Origin: Serratia fonticola
GTDB taxonomy: Bacteria; Pseudomonadota; Gammaproteobacteria; Enterobacterales; Enterobacteriaceae
DNA: 64,000 nt
Direction of reading: 5' to 3'
Assembly: GCF_001006005.1 (NCBI RefSeq)
Contig: NZ_CP011254.1
Location: 3,162,001-3,226,000, forward strand
Shown: positions 18,063 through 28,228 of the stretch, in pieces
How positions within the stretch are numbered: the stretch's first letter is position 1
Layout: each line of letters starts with the position of its first letter
Notes under the pieces: model-generated
The model's input: the letters and a program-made list of their open reading frames with translations, nothing else
Database searches by the model: none
What the model was told of the DNA's origin: nothing
Program-made: the position numbers and the translations under genes

Positions 18063-19460
18063 ATGCAACAACAGTCACCCACCGCAGCTCCAGCCAATAA
18101 GCTCAAACGTGGCCTCAGCACGCGTCACATTCGTTTTATGGCCCTGGGTTCGGCCATTGGTACCGGTCTGTTTTACGGCTCCGCAGAGGCCATCAGAATG
18201 GCTGGCCCCAGCGTCCTGCTGGCTTACCTGATCGGCGGTATCATTGCCTTTATCATCATGCGTGCGCTGGGCGAAATGTCGGTGAATAACCCGCAGGCCA
18301 GCTCGTTCTCGCGCTATGCCCAGGATTATCTCGGCCCGATGGCCGGCTACATTACCGGCTGGACCTACTGCTTTGAGATCCTGATCGTCGCCATTGCCGA
18401 TGTGACGGCCTTCGGCATCTACATGGGCGTCTGGTTCCCGGAAGTGCCGCATTGGATCTGGGTGTTGAGCGTGGTGCTGATTATCGGTGCCATCAACCTG
18501 ATGAGCGTGAAAGTGTTCGGTGAACTGGAGTTCTGGTTCTCGTTCTTCAAGGTGGCGACCATTATTATCATGATCGTCGCCGGTATCGGCATCATCGTCT
18601 GGGGCATCGGCAACGGGGGGCAACCGACCGGGATACACAACCTGTGGGTCAACGGTGGCTTCTTCAGTAACGGCTTTATCGGTATGATCCTGTCGCTACA
18701 GCTGGTGATGTTTGCCTACGGTGGGATTGAAATCATTGGCATTACCGCCGGTGAAGCCAAAGATCCCAAAGTGTCGATCCCTAAGGCCATCAACTCGGTG
18801 CCTTGGCGTATCCTGGTGTTCTACGTCGGGACGCTGTTCGTCATCATGTCCATCTATCCGTGGAACCAGGTGGGGACCAACGGTAGCCCGTTTGTGCTGA
18901 CTTTCCAGCATATGGGGATCACCATTGCGGCGGGTATCCTTAACTTCGTGGTGATCACCGCGTCACTGTCGGCGATTAACAGCGACGTGTTCGGCGTTGG
19001 CCGTATGATGCATGGCCTGGCAGAGCAGGGGCACGCCCCGCAGGTATTCAGCAAAATCTCCAAACGCGGCATTCCGTGGGTGACGGTGGTAGTGATGATG
19101 GCGGCCATGCTGATCGCCGTGTATCTCAACTACATCATGCCGGAAAGCGTGTTCCTGGTGATTGCCTCACTGGCGACCTTTGCCACCGTGTGGGTGTGGA
19201 TCATGATCCTGTTCTCGCAGATCGCTTTCCGCCGTAGTTTGAGCAAAGACCAGGTCAGCAAGCTGGCGTTCCCACTGCGCGGCGGGGTATTCACTTCGGT
19301 GGTTGCCATCATCTTCCTGGTGTTTATTATCGGCCTGATCGGTTACTTCCCAACGACGCGGATTTCCCTGTATGCCGGGCTGGTGTGGGTCGTGGTGCTG
19401 TTGTTGGGTTACTACATCAAGGTTAACCGCCAGAAAAAGCGAGCTGTACTGACGGAGTAG
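18063..19460 (+). CDS. proY: Proline-specific permease ProY (APC superfamily)
   Basis: The 465-residue amino-acid permease starts with a polar tail then [20 protein letters not shown], the signature first helix of the amino-acid transporter family. About 12 membrane segments follow, with [12 protein letters not shown] near 75 and [16 protein letters not shown] near 220. ProY is a cryptic proline carrier in enterobacteria. It lies between brnQ and the malZ side as in E. coli, though ybdG and a small gene are inserted before malZ here. A REPIN-like element begins 3 bases after the stop. Confidence 0.93.
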   Translation: MQQQSPTAAPANKLKRGLSTRHIRFMALGSAIGTGLFYGSAEAIRMAGPSVLLAYLIGGIIAFIIMRALGEMSVNNPQASSFSRYAQDYLGPMAGYITGWTYCFEILIVAIADVTAFGIYMGVWFPEVPHWIWVLSVVLIIGAINLMSVKVFGELEFWFSFFKVATIIIMIVAGIGIIVWGIGNGGQPTGIHNLWVNGGFFSNGFIGMILSLQLVMFAYGGIEIIGITAGEAKDPKVSIPKAINSVPWRILVFYVGTLFVIMSIYPWNQVGTNGSPFVLTFQHMGITIAAGILNFVVITASLSAINSDVFGVGRMMHGLAEQGHAPQVFSKISKRGIPWVTVVVMMAAMLIAVYLNYIMPESVFLVIASLATFATVWVWIMILFSQIAFRRSLSKDQVSKLAFPLRGGVFTSVVAIIFLVFIIGLIGYFPTTRISLYAGLVWVVVLLLGYYIKVNRQKKRAVLTE

Positions 19461-19463
19461 GAT

Positions 19464-19663
19464 TGCCCCTCACCCCAACCCTCTCCCACAGGGAGAGGGA
19501 GCTGCCCGGAGCACTTGGTTGGTTTGTGCTGCTTCGGAAAGTGGGGAGTAAAGGTATTACGCTGAAAAATCAGCGAGTCCTCTCATCCAAGGTGCATCAC
19601 CGTATTTTCAGGCCCACTCGATCGGTCCCCTCTCCCTGTGGGAGAGGGTTAGGGTGAGGGGCA
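19464..19663. repeat. REPIN-like element, copy 1
   Basis: About 200 bp are bounded by two inverted ~35-bp ends: CCCCTCACCCCAACCCTCTC at the left and GAGAGGGTTAGGGTGAGGGG at the right. Each end also contains its own hairpin CCCTCTCCC-ACA/TGT-GGGAGAGGG. The interior (19503-19625) is unrelated to that of the second copy at 55052. There is no transposase, so it is a non-autonomous repeat of REP-doublet or MITE type. Confidence 0.75.
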
Positions 19664-19687
19664 TAATATTGAAGCTAATGTTTCTCA

Positions 19688-19963
19688 CTACCGTATTAAT
19701 TTGTTTTCCTCTTCCGTATCGCCATCACCGGCGGCCCTGACCTCCATCACCAGATTACTTTCGCATAATCGCTCTTCCTTCCCTTCTCGGCCACAGCGCG
19801 CCAGTACTTCACGAATATCCATCATACTGCTGCTCAAGGCACAGAGCGCCGGTTGCAATGTGCGGCTCATCTGGCTTTCATCTAGCGTGGCGCTATGCAG
19901 ATAGCCAGCAAACATCAGCGTGGCCAATAGGGTAATCAGACGGTGTTTTGACGATGTTAACAA
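19688..19963 (-). CDS. Small secreted hypothetical protein
   Basis: The 91-residue protein begins with a clear signal peptide (LTSSKHRLITLLATLMFAGY then LHSA, cleavage likely after about residue 25). The mature part has about 66 residues, with Cys in ALCALS, ARCGREG and RLCES and an acidic GDGDTEEEN tail. It starts at a TTG with GGAG eight bases upstream, which decides the start. I recognise no family. It stands alone between the REPIN-like repeat and ybdG. The odd number of mature cysteines (three) could mean a disulphide plus one free thiol, or a dimer. Confidence 0.6.
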   Translation of the reverse strand: MLTSSKHRLITLLATLMFAGYLHSATLDESQMSRTLQPALCALSSSMMDIREVLARCGREGKEERLCESNLVMEVRAAGDGDTEEENKLIR

Positions 19964-20096
19964 GATGCCTGCTCCGAACGATAAAATGACGTGTGCGTAT
20001 TAATAGCCATTCGGCGGCAGAAAGAAAGTCAGAGGAGATATCTGTTGGCAATCGGTTGAAGATAATTACCAACAGAAATAATTTCGTCAGGTTACG

Positions 20097-21362
20097 TTAG
20101 GGATTGTTGGGCGCGGGCTGCAGGTTTGCCAGCATGCTGCGCATGTCGTTGCTGCTTGGCGTCTGATGGATGCGCAGATCGAATTCACCGATCACCGCCA
20201 GCAGATGATCGAAGATATCCGATTGAATTCCTTCGTACTCTGCCCACACCGTGGTGTTGGTAAAGGCGTAAATCTCCAGCGGTAACCCTTCCGGCGTTGG
20301 GGCCAATTGGCGCACCATCAGCGTCATATTCTGGTGGATCCCCGGGTGCGAACGTAAATAAGCCACCAGATAGGCGCGCAAAGTACCAACGTTGGTCAGG
20401 CGGCGGCCGTTGAGCGGCGAGCTGAGATCCACCTCGCTCTGCTGGTTGTACTTACCCAGCTCCTGGGTTTTATCGTTCAGATAGCGTTGCAACAGGGGGT
20501 TGCGATTGAGGCGTTCTTGCTCCTCTGACGTCAGGAAGTGGACGCTGGTGGTGTCGATATTGATGCTGCGCTTGATGCGGCGGCCACCGGATTCAGACAT
20601 CGAACGCCAGTTCTTGAACGAATCTGAGATCAGCGCGTAGGTGGGAATGGTGGTGACGGTGTTGTCCCAGTTTCTGACCTTGACCGTGGTCAGGCCGATA
20701 TCGGTGACCGCGCCGTCGGCACCGTATTTAGGCATCTCCAGCCAATCGCCGATTTTCAACATATCGTTGGCGGAAAGCTGGATCCCGGCGACCAGGCCGA
20801 GAATGGGATCTTTAAACACCAACATCAAGACGGCCGTCATGGCACCCAAACCGCTGAGTAACAGCAGCGGTGAACGGCCCATCAGCAGTGAGATGATCAT
20901 GATGCCGATGAAAATGGCGGCGACCAGTTTCACCCCCTGGAAGATGCCACGCAGCGGGAGCTGATTGGCAAGCGGGCTTTGGCGCATCAGAGTCAACAGC
21001 GTGTCGAGCAGTGAGAACAACGTCAGCAGGGAGAATAACAGGATCCACACCTGCGCCGCCGTAACGATAATTGCCTGAGTCTGGCTGCCATTATGCAGCC
21101 ACAGCACCGCCTGCACGTTGATGATCACCCCTTGCAGCAGTAGGGCGGCACGCTGGAAGAGTTTATGTTGGGTGATAGCCTGCTGCCAGAGACGTTGTGA
21201 GTGCTGGCCACGGCGCTGGATAGCCGTCAGCACCACGCGGTGCAGCACCAGATGGATCACCACGGAAATCAGTGCAATCAGCCCAAGCACCATTGCCAGT
21301 GACATCATGTCGGTGAATTCCAGCCCAATACTTTCCAGCCATTGCCTTATTTGTTGTTGCAT
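20097..21362 (-). CDS. ybdG: Miniconductance mechanosensitive channel YbdG (MscS family)
   Basis: The 421-residue protein is collinear with E. coli YbdG. It has five predicted membrane segments in the first ~190 residues, and a pore-lining segment running into [21 protein letters not shown]. The beta domain carries [15 protein letters not shown] and [27 protein letters not shown], and a C-terminal domain follows. The family opens on hypo-osmotic shock and releases small solutes. I used the ATG at 21362 with GGAGGGAGCGAG upstream. In E. coli ybdG lies elsewhere, so its place between proY and malZ is lineage-specific. Confidence 0.95.
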   Translation of the reverse strand: MQQQIRQWLESIGLEFTDMMSLAMVLGLIALISVVIHLVLHRVVLTAIQRRGQHSQRLWQQAITQHKLFQRAALLLQGVIINVQAVLWLHNGSQTQAIIVTAAQVWILLFSLLTLFSLLDTLLTLMRQSPLANQLPLRGIFQGVKLVAAIFIGIMIISLLMGRSPLLLLSGLGAMTAVLMLVFKDPILGLVAGIQLSANDMLKIGDWLEMPKYGADGAVTDIGLTTVKVRNWDNTVTTIPTYALISDSFKNWRSMSESGGRRIKRSINIDTTSVHFLTSEEQERLNRNPLLQRYLNDKTQELGKYNQQSEVDLSSPLNGRRLTNVGTLRAYLVAYLRSHPGIHQNMTLMVRQLAPTPEGLPLEIYAFTNTTVWAEYEGIQSDIFDHLLAVIGEFDLRIHQTPSSNDMRSMLANLQPAPNNP

Positions 21363-21490
21363 GCTCGCTCCCTCCAAAGTACTTAAAAAACATCCAATAA
21401 ATCTAAAACCCGTTAGCCTAAAGGTTATCGGGCATGATATGTGTCTGTTTACCCACTTTTACATTGTAAATCAGCATCTCCACCCCTCGG

Positions 21491-21500
21491 CTCATCCCCG
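21491..21500 (-). promoter_or_regulatory. Possible MalT box before malZ
   Basis: Minus-strand GGGGATGAG matches nine positions of the MalT consensus GGGGA(T/G)GAGG, about 100 bp before malZ. Only one clear copy is seen, while MalT promoters usually carry several. Confidence 0.35.
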
Positions 21501-21600
21501 AGTTTATCACTGAGAGAGGAGGGAGAACGGTGCTCAACGTGGCATGGTGCGTGGCATTGCATTCGTCGTCGATTTGGTTTGCTACATCAGGAGAAAATTC

Positions 21601-23424
21601 ATGCTAAATGCCTGGCATCAGCCGGTTCCACCTTTCGTGGTGAATAAGGGGCAGCGTCTGGAAATCGCTTTGTGGTTACAAAGTGATGAGTTGCCTGAAC
21701 AGGTTTTTCTACGCGTCGAGCCGGACAATGAAGAGTGGTTGCTGATCATGAAGCCGAAGGCAGTAGAGGGGCTGTGGCGCTATCAGGCCAGCCTGACGCT
21801 GCACGAAGGGGAACCGGTACGGCGCTACTGTTTTAAACTGCTGTGGGCCGATCGTCAGCAGTGGTTTGGCCCGCAGGGCTGGTCGCTGACCCCGCCGGGG
21901 CAGCTGGCACAGTTTGCCGTGGATGAGCCAGATAGCAGCCCAGGCTGGGTGGCCGATCAGGTGTTTTATCAGATTTTCCCCGATCGCTTTGCCAGCAGCG
22001 GCGGGGAACATGGCATCCAGAGTGGCAGTTATCACCATCATGCCGCCGGAAGTGATGTGATACGTCGTGACTGGCAACATCCGCTTGAGGATGAGCACGC
22101 TGCTTCGACTTTCTATGGTGGCGATCTGGATGGCATCAGCGAGAAGCTGCCCTACTTGCAGCGGCTTGGCGTCACCGCCCTGTATCTGAACCCGATTTTC
22201 ACCTCACCCAGCGTCCATAAGTACGATACCGAAGATTACTATCAGGTCGATCCCTACTTTGGCGGTAACGACGCCTTGCTGCGTTTGCGAGTAAGCACTC
22301 ACAAGGTGGGAATGAAACTGGTGCTGGACGGCGTATTTAACCATACCGGCGACTCCCATCCGTGGTTCGATCGTTATCAACAGGCAGAGGGTGGCGCGTG
22401 CCATCATCCCGATTCGCCTTATCGCGGCTGGTTCAACTTCTATCCAGACGGTAACGTGCTGAGCTGGAAGGGCAATACCAATCTGCCCAAGCTCAACTTT
22501 GCCGAACCGCAGGTGGTCGATACCATTTATCGGGCGGACAACAGCGTGGTACGCCATTGGTTACGCCCACCGTACAGCATCGACGGCTGGCGGTTGGACG
22601 TGGTGCATATGCTGGGGGAAAACGGCGGTGCAGCGGGGAATCTACATCACCTGGCCGGAATGTATCAGGCAATCAAGCAAGAGAACCCAGATGCCTATGT
22701 GCTGGGTGAACATTTTGGCGACGCGCGCCGCTGGCTGCATGCCGGGGTGGAAGACGCGGCCATGAACTATATGGGTTTTGCCTTGCCGGTTAGGGCGTTT
22801 CTGGCCGGTGTCGATGTGGCTTATCACCCGGTGCTGCTGGATGCGGCAGACTGTGCGAACTGGATGGACGGTTACCGGGCCGGATTGCCCCATAACCGCC
22901 AACTGATCCAGTTCAATCAGTTGGATAGCCATGACACGGCGCGTTTCTTGACCTTGCTGGATAACAATCCGCGCCGGATGCAGATGGCGGCGGTGTGGCT
23001 GCTGGCGTGGATTGGCGTACCTTGCCTGTATTACGGCGATGAGATTGGTCTGGATGGCGGCAACGATCCCTTCTGCCGCAAGACGTTCCCTTGGGACGAA
23101 AGCCAATGGGATCGGCCACTGTTGGCCTTGTTCAGCCGCCTGACGGCACTGCGTAAGCAGAGCAAGGCGCTACGCCGTGGCGGCTGCCAGGTGCTGTATG
23201 CGCAGGGGGAGACGCTGGTGTTTGTGCGTACTTACCAGCGGGAGCAGGTACTGGTGGCGTTGCAGCGCAGCGGTAGTGGAGAGGTCGAACTGCCTTATAG
23301 CCCGCTGTTGCGAGAGGGGAAATGGCAGCTTGTGGAAGGGGAAGGCGAACGGGTTGCACAGGAAGGTGGCCTGCGGTTGCAGCTAGCGGCCGAGTCGGCC
23401 AGCGTGTGGCGGTTACGTGGGTGA
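21601..23424 (+). CDS. malZ: Maltodextrin glucosidase MalZ
   Basis: The 607-residue cytoplasmic GH13 enzyme starts MLNAWHQPVPPFV after AGGAGAAAA, as in E. coli. An N-terminal beta domain (about 1-115) precedes the catalytic barrel beginning VFYQIFPDRFA. The catalytic set is nucleophile D333 (WRLDVVHML), acid/base E370 (VLGEHFGDA) and D445 (QLDSHDTARF). It removes glucose from the reducing end of maltodextrins. It is transcribed alone. Regulation by MalT is expected from the family and only weakly supported by the site at 21491. Confidence 0.97.
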   Translation: MLNAWHQPVPPFVVNKGQRLEIALWLQSDELPEQVFLRVEPDNEEWLLIMKPKAVEGLWRYQASLTLHEGEPVRRYCFKLLWADRQQWFGPQGWSLTPPGQLAQFAVDEPDSSPGWVADQVFYQIFPDRFASSGGEHGIQSGSYHHHAAGSDVIRRDWQHPLEDEHAASTFYGGDLDGISEKLPYLQRLGVTALYLNPIFTSPSVHKYDTEDYYQVDPYFGGNDALLRLRVSTHKVGMKLVLDGVFNHTGDSHPWFDRYQQAEGGACHHPDSPYRGWFNFYPDGNVLSWKGNTNLPKLNFAEPQVVDTIYRADNSVVRHWLRPPYSIDGWRLDVVHMLGENGGAAGNLHHLAGMYQAIKQENPDAYVLGEHFGDARRWLHAGVEDAAMNYMGFALPVRAFLAGVDVAYHPVLLDAADCANWMDGYRAGLPHNRQLIQFNQLDSHDTARFLTLLDNNPRRMQMAAVWLLAWIGVPCLYYGDEIGLDGGNDPFCRKTFPWDESQWDRPLLALFSRLTALRKQSKALRRGGCQVLYAQGETLVFVRTYQREQVLVALQRSGSGEVELPYSPLLREGKWQLVEGEGERVAQEGGLRLQLAAESASVWRLRG

Positions 23425-23451
23425 TGCCCGGCAATGTTGCTGAATAGGTAG

Positions 23452-23471
23452 GGGCGCCGCATGCTGCGCCC
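23452..23471. repeat. Dispersed G+C palindrome between convergent malZ and ggt
   Basis: GGGCGCCGCATGCTGCGCCC differs from the perfect version at 6095 by one base. It lies between two convergent stops and probably serves as a bidirectional terminator. Confidence 0.5.
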
Positions 23472-23508
23472 TTACAGTGTGAGTCGGTGACGTTTGTCAG
23501 CAGTCTCG

Positions 23509-25272
23509 TTAATACCCTACAGCAGATCCTGCCGGGCGGCGTACGTCGTTGGCTCCGTACAGGTAGCCCTCACGTACGCGTCCAGAAACGGCAGAGTCAT
23601 TACCCGAGTTGGCCGGGCTGACACCCGCTGCACCCGGTAATCCCACCAGAATCAGTTCCGCAGCGCCCCAAGGGGTTTGCTCAACCATCTTGTAGCCCAT
23701 CTCCTTGAGGATTCTCATCGTATCGGCAGAGACACCGCGCTGTTCGTAATAGACCTCATCCGGCAACCATTGATGATGGATCCTCGGGGCATCCACTGCT
23801 TCCTGCGGGGCCATGCCATGATCGATCACGTTCAGCGCGGTTTGCAGCGTGATGGTAATGATGCGTGAACCGCCTGGCGAGCCGAGCACCATAAAGATTT
23901 TGTTGTCTTTGGTCACCAGCGTAGGGCTCATGGAGGATAGTGGGCGCTTACCGGGGGCGATGGCGTTGGCCGTTCCCTGCACCAGGCCATAGAGGTTCTT
24001 CTCACCGACCTTGACGGTAAAATCATCCATTTCATCGTTGAGGAAGAAGCCGGTGCCCGGTGCGATCACCACGGCGCCAAAACGGCCGTTGACGGTATAG
24101 GTGGTCGACACCGCATTCCCTTCATGATCGACAATCGAATAATGGGTGGTTTCCGGTTTTTCGTGCGGCTCCATCCCCGGTTGTACATTGACAGAAGGCG
24201 TAGCCTGATTGGCGACGATTTTCTTACGGATCTCATCGGCGTAGCTTTTGCTCACCAGCCGATCTATCGGATTCTTGATAAACTCGGGGTCGCCGAGATA
24301 GGTATTGCGGTCCATATAGGCATGGCGCATCGCCTCGGTCATGGTGTGGATCGTCGCAGCCGAGTTAAAGCCCATGCTTTTCAGATCGTAGCCCTCAACG
24401 ATATTGAGGATCTCGCACAGCGTGACGCCACCGGAGCTAGGTGGTGGCGCAGAGACGAATTTATAACCGCGATAGCTACAGGTGATCGGCGTAGCCTCGG
24501 TCACTTTGTAGTTGGCGAAATCGGCGGCGGTGAGGATGCCTCCCCCTTGTTTGGCGGCTGCTTCAACCGCCTGTGGGATTTTGCCCTGATAGAATGCGGA
24601 GGGACCTTCTTTGGCGATGGCTTCCAGCGTGTTAGCCAAGTCGGTTTGCACTAGGCGATCGCCCGGTTGTAGCGCAGAACCGTCTTTACGCAGGAAGATT
24701 TTGGCCGATTCCGGGTCTTGCTTGAAGCGTGCGACGGTGGTGTCGAGAATATCGGTATCGGCTCGCGTCAGGATAAAGCCCTCACGGGCCAGCCTGATGG
24801 CCGGTTCCATCACCTGCTCGCGGCTCAGCTTGCCGTACTTTTTACGCGCGGTCTCCATTCCCAGCACCGTTCCCGGCACGCCAGCGGCCAGATAACCATA
24901 TAGGCTGGCGTCTTTTTTCACCTTGCCTTGCGCATCCAGATACATATCGGCACTGGCCGCCGCCGGAGCGGTTTCACGGAAGTTGATAAAGGTATCGGTG
25001 CCATCGGCCAGGTGCAGGGTCATGAAACCGCCACCGCCGATATTGCCGCAGCAGGGGTTAACCACCGCTTGGGCATAGCCGACCGCGACCGCCGCATCCA
25101 CCGCGTTGCCCCCCATCTTGAGAATATCTACGCCGACCTGTGAGGCCAGATGCTGCGAGGTGACCACCATGCCATTTTGCGCTTCCACCGCTGGGTTAGA
25201 GGCTGCATACAGCTGGCTGCTGACCAGCAAGGCTGCCAAGGTCAGCGGTTGACTCCACTTTTGCAAAAACAT
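23509..25272 (-). CDS. ggt: Gamma-glutamyltranspeptidase
   Basis: The 587-residue periplasmic N-terminal nucleophile hydrolase starts with a signal peptide of about 23 residues (LTLAALLVSSQLYAAS). It is made as a precursor that cuts itself before the threonine of THYSIVD (about T376), producing large and small subunits. Other family blocks are GGNAVDAAVAVGYA, NPCCGNIGGGGFMTLH and GSPGGSRIITITLQ. It hydrolyses or transfers the gamma-glutamyl group of glutathione. It is monocistronic and converges on malZ. The E. coli ggt maps elsewhere, so this position is specific to this lineage. Confidence 0.96.
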   Translation of the reverse strand: MFLQKWSQPLTLAALLVSSQLYAASNPAVEAQNGMVVTSQHLASQVGVDILKMGGNAVDAAVAVGYAQAVVNPCCGNIGGGGFMTLHLADGTDTFINFRETAPAAASADMYLDAQGKVKKDASLYGYLAAGVPGTVLGMETARKKYGKLSREQVMEPAIRLAREGFILTRADTDILDTTVARFKQDPESAKIFLRKDGSALQPGDRLVQTDLANTLEAIAKEGPSAFYQGKIPQAVEAAAKQGGGILTAADFANYKVTEATPITCSYRGYKFVSAPPPSSGGVTLCEILNIVEGYDLKSMGFNSAATIHTMTEAMRHAYMDRNTYLGDPEFIKNPIDRLVSKSYADEIRKKIVANQATPSVNVQPGMEPHEKPETTHYSIVDHEGNAVSTTYTVNGRFGAVVIAPGTGFFLNDEMDDFTVKVGEKNLYGLVQGTANAIAPGKRPLSSMSPTLVTKDNKIFMVLGSPGGSRIITITLQTALNVIDHGMAPQEAVDAPRIHHQWLPDEVYYEQRGVSADTMRILKEMGYKMVEQTPWGAAELILVGLPGAAGVSPANSGNDSAVSGRVREGYLYGANDVRRPAGSAVGY

Positions 25273-25448
25273 AACGACTCCTGTGTTGATCCCTGTGTTT
25301 TTATTTGTCCCGCAGGTGCTGCAAAGCGCAGGCCAACCTATGAAGAGTAGCTATGGATAGGGAATACGACGGTAGGAGGAGTGAAAAATGTGAAGCGAAA
25401 CAGGGGAATATTGCACTGAAGGGGGGCGGTCGCACCGATTTTGGGCAT

Positions 25449-25479
25449 AAAAAAAACCGGCCAGCAGGGCTGACCGGTT
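25449..25479 (-). terminator. Terminator of the peroxiredoxin gene
   Basis: Read on the minus strand, AACCGGTCAG-CCCTG-CTGGCCGGTT (one mismatch pair) is followed by a run of eight T, just after the peroxiredoxin stop. Confidence 0.9.
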
Positions 25480-25499
25480 CTGACACTTACAGGCTGAAA

Positions 25500-26102
25500 T
25501 TACAGCTTGGAAGCGTTCTCAGACAGGTATTTAGCTACACCGTCTGGAGATGCGCCCATACCTGCTTTGCCTTTTTCCCACTGAGCTGGGCACACTTCGC
25601 CGTGCTCTTCGTGGAATTGCAGCGCGTCAACGGTACGGATCATTTCGTCGATGTTACGGCCGATTGGCAGGTCGTTCACGATCTGAGAACGCACAATGCC
25701 GTTCTTGTCGATCAGGAAAGAACCACGCAGGGCAACGCCCGCTTCTGGGTGTTCGATGCCGTAAGCTTTCTGAATTTCGCGCTTAACGTCAGCAACCATT
25801 GCGTATTTCACTTCACCGATGCCGCCTTTGTCGACAGGGGTTTTACGCCATGCGTTATGGACGAATTCTGAGTCGAAGGAAACGCCTACAACTTCAACGC
25901 CGCGCTTCTGGAACTCTTCATAGCGGTGATCGAAAGCGATCAGCTCAGAAGGACATACGAAGGTGAAGTCCATCGGCCAGAAGAACAGTACGGCTGGTTT
26001 GCCGTTCAGGTGCTTCTTCAGGTTGAAGTTTTCTACGATTTCGCCATTGCCTAAAACGGCTGCAGCGGTGAAGTCAGGGGCTTGACGAGTTACCAGGACC
26101 AT
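25500..26102 (-). CDS. Typical 2-Cys peroxiredoxin (AhpC/TSA family)
   Basis: The 200-residue cytoplasmic peroxidase has peroxidatic Cys50 in FTFVCPSEL and resolving Cys171 in HGEVCPAQW, the typical 2-Cys pattern. GASPDGVAKYL at the C-terminus fits the Prx1-like branch (Yersinia TsaA type) more than E. coli AhpC. It reduces hydrogen peroxide and organic hydroperoxides using thioredoxin or a similar donor. AGGAG stands seven bases before the ATG and a strong terminator follows, so it is monocistronic. No AhpF gene is adjacent. Confidence 0.93.
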   Translation of the reverse strand: MVLVTRQAPDFTAAAVLGNGEIVENFNLKKHLNGKPAVLFFWPMDFTFVCPSELIAFDHRYEEFQKRGVEVVGVSFDSEFVHNAWRKTPVDKGGIGEVKYAMVADVKREIQKAYGIEHPEAGVALRGSFLIDKNGIVRSQIVNDLPIGRNIDEMIRTVDALQFHEEHGEVCPAQWEKGKAGMGASPDGVAKYLSENASKL

Positions 26103-26332
26103 AATTACTCCTGTAATAGTAGTTCAATGGGTTGATGTAAAAGCAGGGGCCAGTATAAGGGCCACCACTCGGTGAGGGAAGGGTGAAAGACCAATCAATG
26201 AGATAGCTTCCACCTATCAAACCGAGAGAATAAATCCAGCAGTCTTTCAAAATAACCTTTTCGTACAAAAGGGCAAGGACAAAAAGCCACATTCCGTTAA
26301 CTGAATGAGTAATAGGGCTTTTTATCCGGCGA

Positions 26333-26914
26333 TCACAATGACTTGTTTCTGGCCTGTTCCATCATACGGGGATAAAACTGCCAGAACTGTGTTTCAAGCT
26401 GATGATACTGGCGTTCCACGTCGGCAAAGGAGCCAGCCAATGCGGCCAGCCGTGGGCGGCGGCTAGCCATGCCTGCCAATACATCGCCGATAAACGGCAG
26501 CTCGGCGTAACGCTCCAGCCAGCGTTCGGGCCAAAGATAGCTGTTCAGGTTCTGGAAACGCTGCGGCGTCTGCGGCAGATGCGGCACAATCACGCTGCGA
26601 GCCTGCTGGGTGAAGGAGTGCAAGCTGCAGGTTGGCTCAAGCTGTTGCCAGTGGCGAGCCAGAAAGTGATCCCAGACCACGTCGAGCGTAATGGGGGCGA
26701 CGCGGCGGTATTGCGGGCTGAAATAGTCGCGGCAGGCTTTGACTTCCGGCTGGATATCGGTCAAAACATCGACGCGCCGATGCATCATGATGCCAGCCAC
26801 TACCGCCGGATCGTAATCACCTGCGGGGTTGCCGCGCACGAAATCGGCGAGCAGGTTGCCAAGCAGCGAGCTTTCCGCAAGCTGGGCCAAATGGAGATGA
26901 GCGAGAAAATTCAT
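26333..26914 (-). CDS. acpH: Acyl carrier protein phosphodiesterase AcpH
   Basis: Starting at [10 protein letters not shown], the product has 193 residues, the E. coli length; the frame extends nine residues further without support. HD-like metal-binding residues are seen in [20 protein letters not shown] and [13 protein letters not shown]. It hydrolyses the 4'-phosphopantetheine arm from holo-ACP. It is divergent from queA across 117 bp, exactly as in E. coli. Confidence 0.96.
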   Translation of the reverse strand: MNFLAHLHLAQLAESSLLGNLLADFVRGNPAGDYDPAVVAGIMMHRRVDVLTDIQPEVKACRDYFSPQYRRVAPITLDVVWDHFLARHWQQLEPTCSLHSFTQQARSVIVPHLPQTPQRFQNLNSYLWPERWLERYAELPFIGDVLAGMASRRPRLAALAGSFADVERQYHQLETQFWQFYPRMMEQARNKSL

Positions 26915-27031
26915 CTGCCAACTATAACCCAAGTCATGCAATTCCTCCTTATTCCTTGCTGCTTGTCGCCCGCGGCTTTAGACTGTACCGCCTGTTTTTT
27001 CCCAATTAGCTAGCTGAAGAAGTGAATACCC

Positions 27032-28102
27032 ATGCGCGTCGCCGATTTTTCTTTTGAGCTCCCCGAGTCTTTGATTGCCCGCTATCCACAGCCTGAGCGC
27101 AGCGGTTGCCGTTTGCTGCAGCTGGACGGGCCAAGCGGAGGCCTGACGCACGGCGTGTTCACCGATCTGCTGGATAACCTGGAGGCGGGCGATCTGCTGG
27201 TGTTCAACAATACCCGCGTGATCCCTGCGCGCCTGTTTGGCCGCAAGGTCAGCGGCGGCAAGATAGAAGTGTTGGTCGAGCGGGTGTTGGACGATCATCG
27301 GGTGCTGGCCCATGTACGTGCCTCCAAATCCCCCAAGCCGGGCACCGAACTGCTGCTTGGCGATGACGAAAGCATTGCCGCTACCATGGTCGCGCGCCAT
27401 GACACGCTGTTTGAACTGCGCTTTAACGACGATCGTGACGTGTTCACCATCCTCAACGCGGTGGGCCATATGCCGCTGCCGCCGTATATCGATCGCCCGG
27501 ATGAAGACGCCGACCGCGAGCTGTATCAGACCGTCTACAGCGAAAAGCCGGGTGCCGTAGCGGCCCCGACGGCGGGCCTGCATTTTGATGAGCCACTGTT
27601 GGCTGCGCTGCGCGCCAAGGGCATAGAGATGGCGTTTGTCACCTTGCACGTTGGCGCTGGCACCTTCCAGCCAGTGCGGGTAGAAACCATTGAAGAGCAT
27701 GTGATGCATGCGGAATACGCCGAAGTGCCGCAGGATGTGGTGGATGCGGTATTAGCCTGTAAGGCGCGGGGCAAAAGGGTGGTTGCCGTGGGCACCACTT
27801 CGGTACGTTCGCTGGAAAGCGCGGCCAATGCCTGCCAGGATGCGCTGATTGCGCCTTTCTTCGGCGACACCAGCATCTTTATCTATCCGGGATATCACTA
27901 TCAGGTGATCGATGCGCTGGTAACCAACTTCCACCTGCCGGAATCCACTCTGATCATGCTGGTTTCGGCGTTTGCTGGCTATAAAAACACCATGAACGCC
28001 TATCATCAGGCAGTGGCCGAGCAGTACCGTTTCTTCAGCTACGGCGATGCGATGTTTATCAGCCGTAATCCACTGGCGGAAAGCGAATCCGTCGGGGAAT
28101 AA
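27032..28102 (+). CDS. queA: S-adenosylmethionine:tRNA ribosyltransferase-isomerase QueA
   Basis: The 356-residue protein starts [20 protein letters not shown]. It carries [13 protein letters not shown] near 65, [21 protein letters not shown] near 175 and [17 protein letters not shown] near 310, all hallmark QueA blocks. It transfers and isomerises the ribose of S-adenosylmethionine onto preQ1 in tRNA, giving epoxyqueuosine. In E. coli it sits directly before tgt, the gene for the preceding step. Here a foreign gene on the opposite strand and about 1.5 kb separate the two. Confidence 0.98.
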   Translation: MRVADFSFELPESLIARYPQPERSGCRLLQLDGPSGGLTHGVFTDLLDNLEAGDLLVFNNTRVIPARLFGRKVSGGKIEVLVERVLDDHRVLAHVRASKSPKPGTELLLGDDESIAATMVARHDTLFELRFNDDRDVFTILNAVGHMPLPPYIDRPDEDADRELYQTVYSEKPGAVAAPTAGLHFDEPLLAALRAKGIEMAFVTLHVGAGTFQPVRVETIEEHVMHAEYAEVPQDVVDAVLACKARGKRVVAVGTTSVRSLESAANACQDALIAPFFGDTSIFIYPGYHYQVIDALVTNFHLPESTLIMLVSAFAGYKNTMNAYHQAVAEQYRFFSYGDAMFISRNPLAESESVGE

Positions 28103-28228
28103 ATTCCCGGGTTACGCACACTGCGTGGCCCTGTTTTTATGGCGACTGATGAAGAGAAATCAAGCTTGATGCTTGGGAACGTTATGGCGTATTACTCAGT
28201 CGCATTGGTATGAGTACAACGCCTGCTA

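Noticed and set aside
26074..26292. 72-residue minus-strand frame over the peroxiredoxin start
   Set aside because: It covers the promoter and first codons of the peroxiredoxin gene in another frame and has no ribosome binding site or recognisable family.
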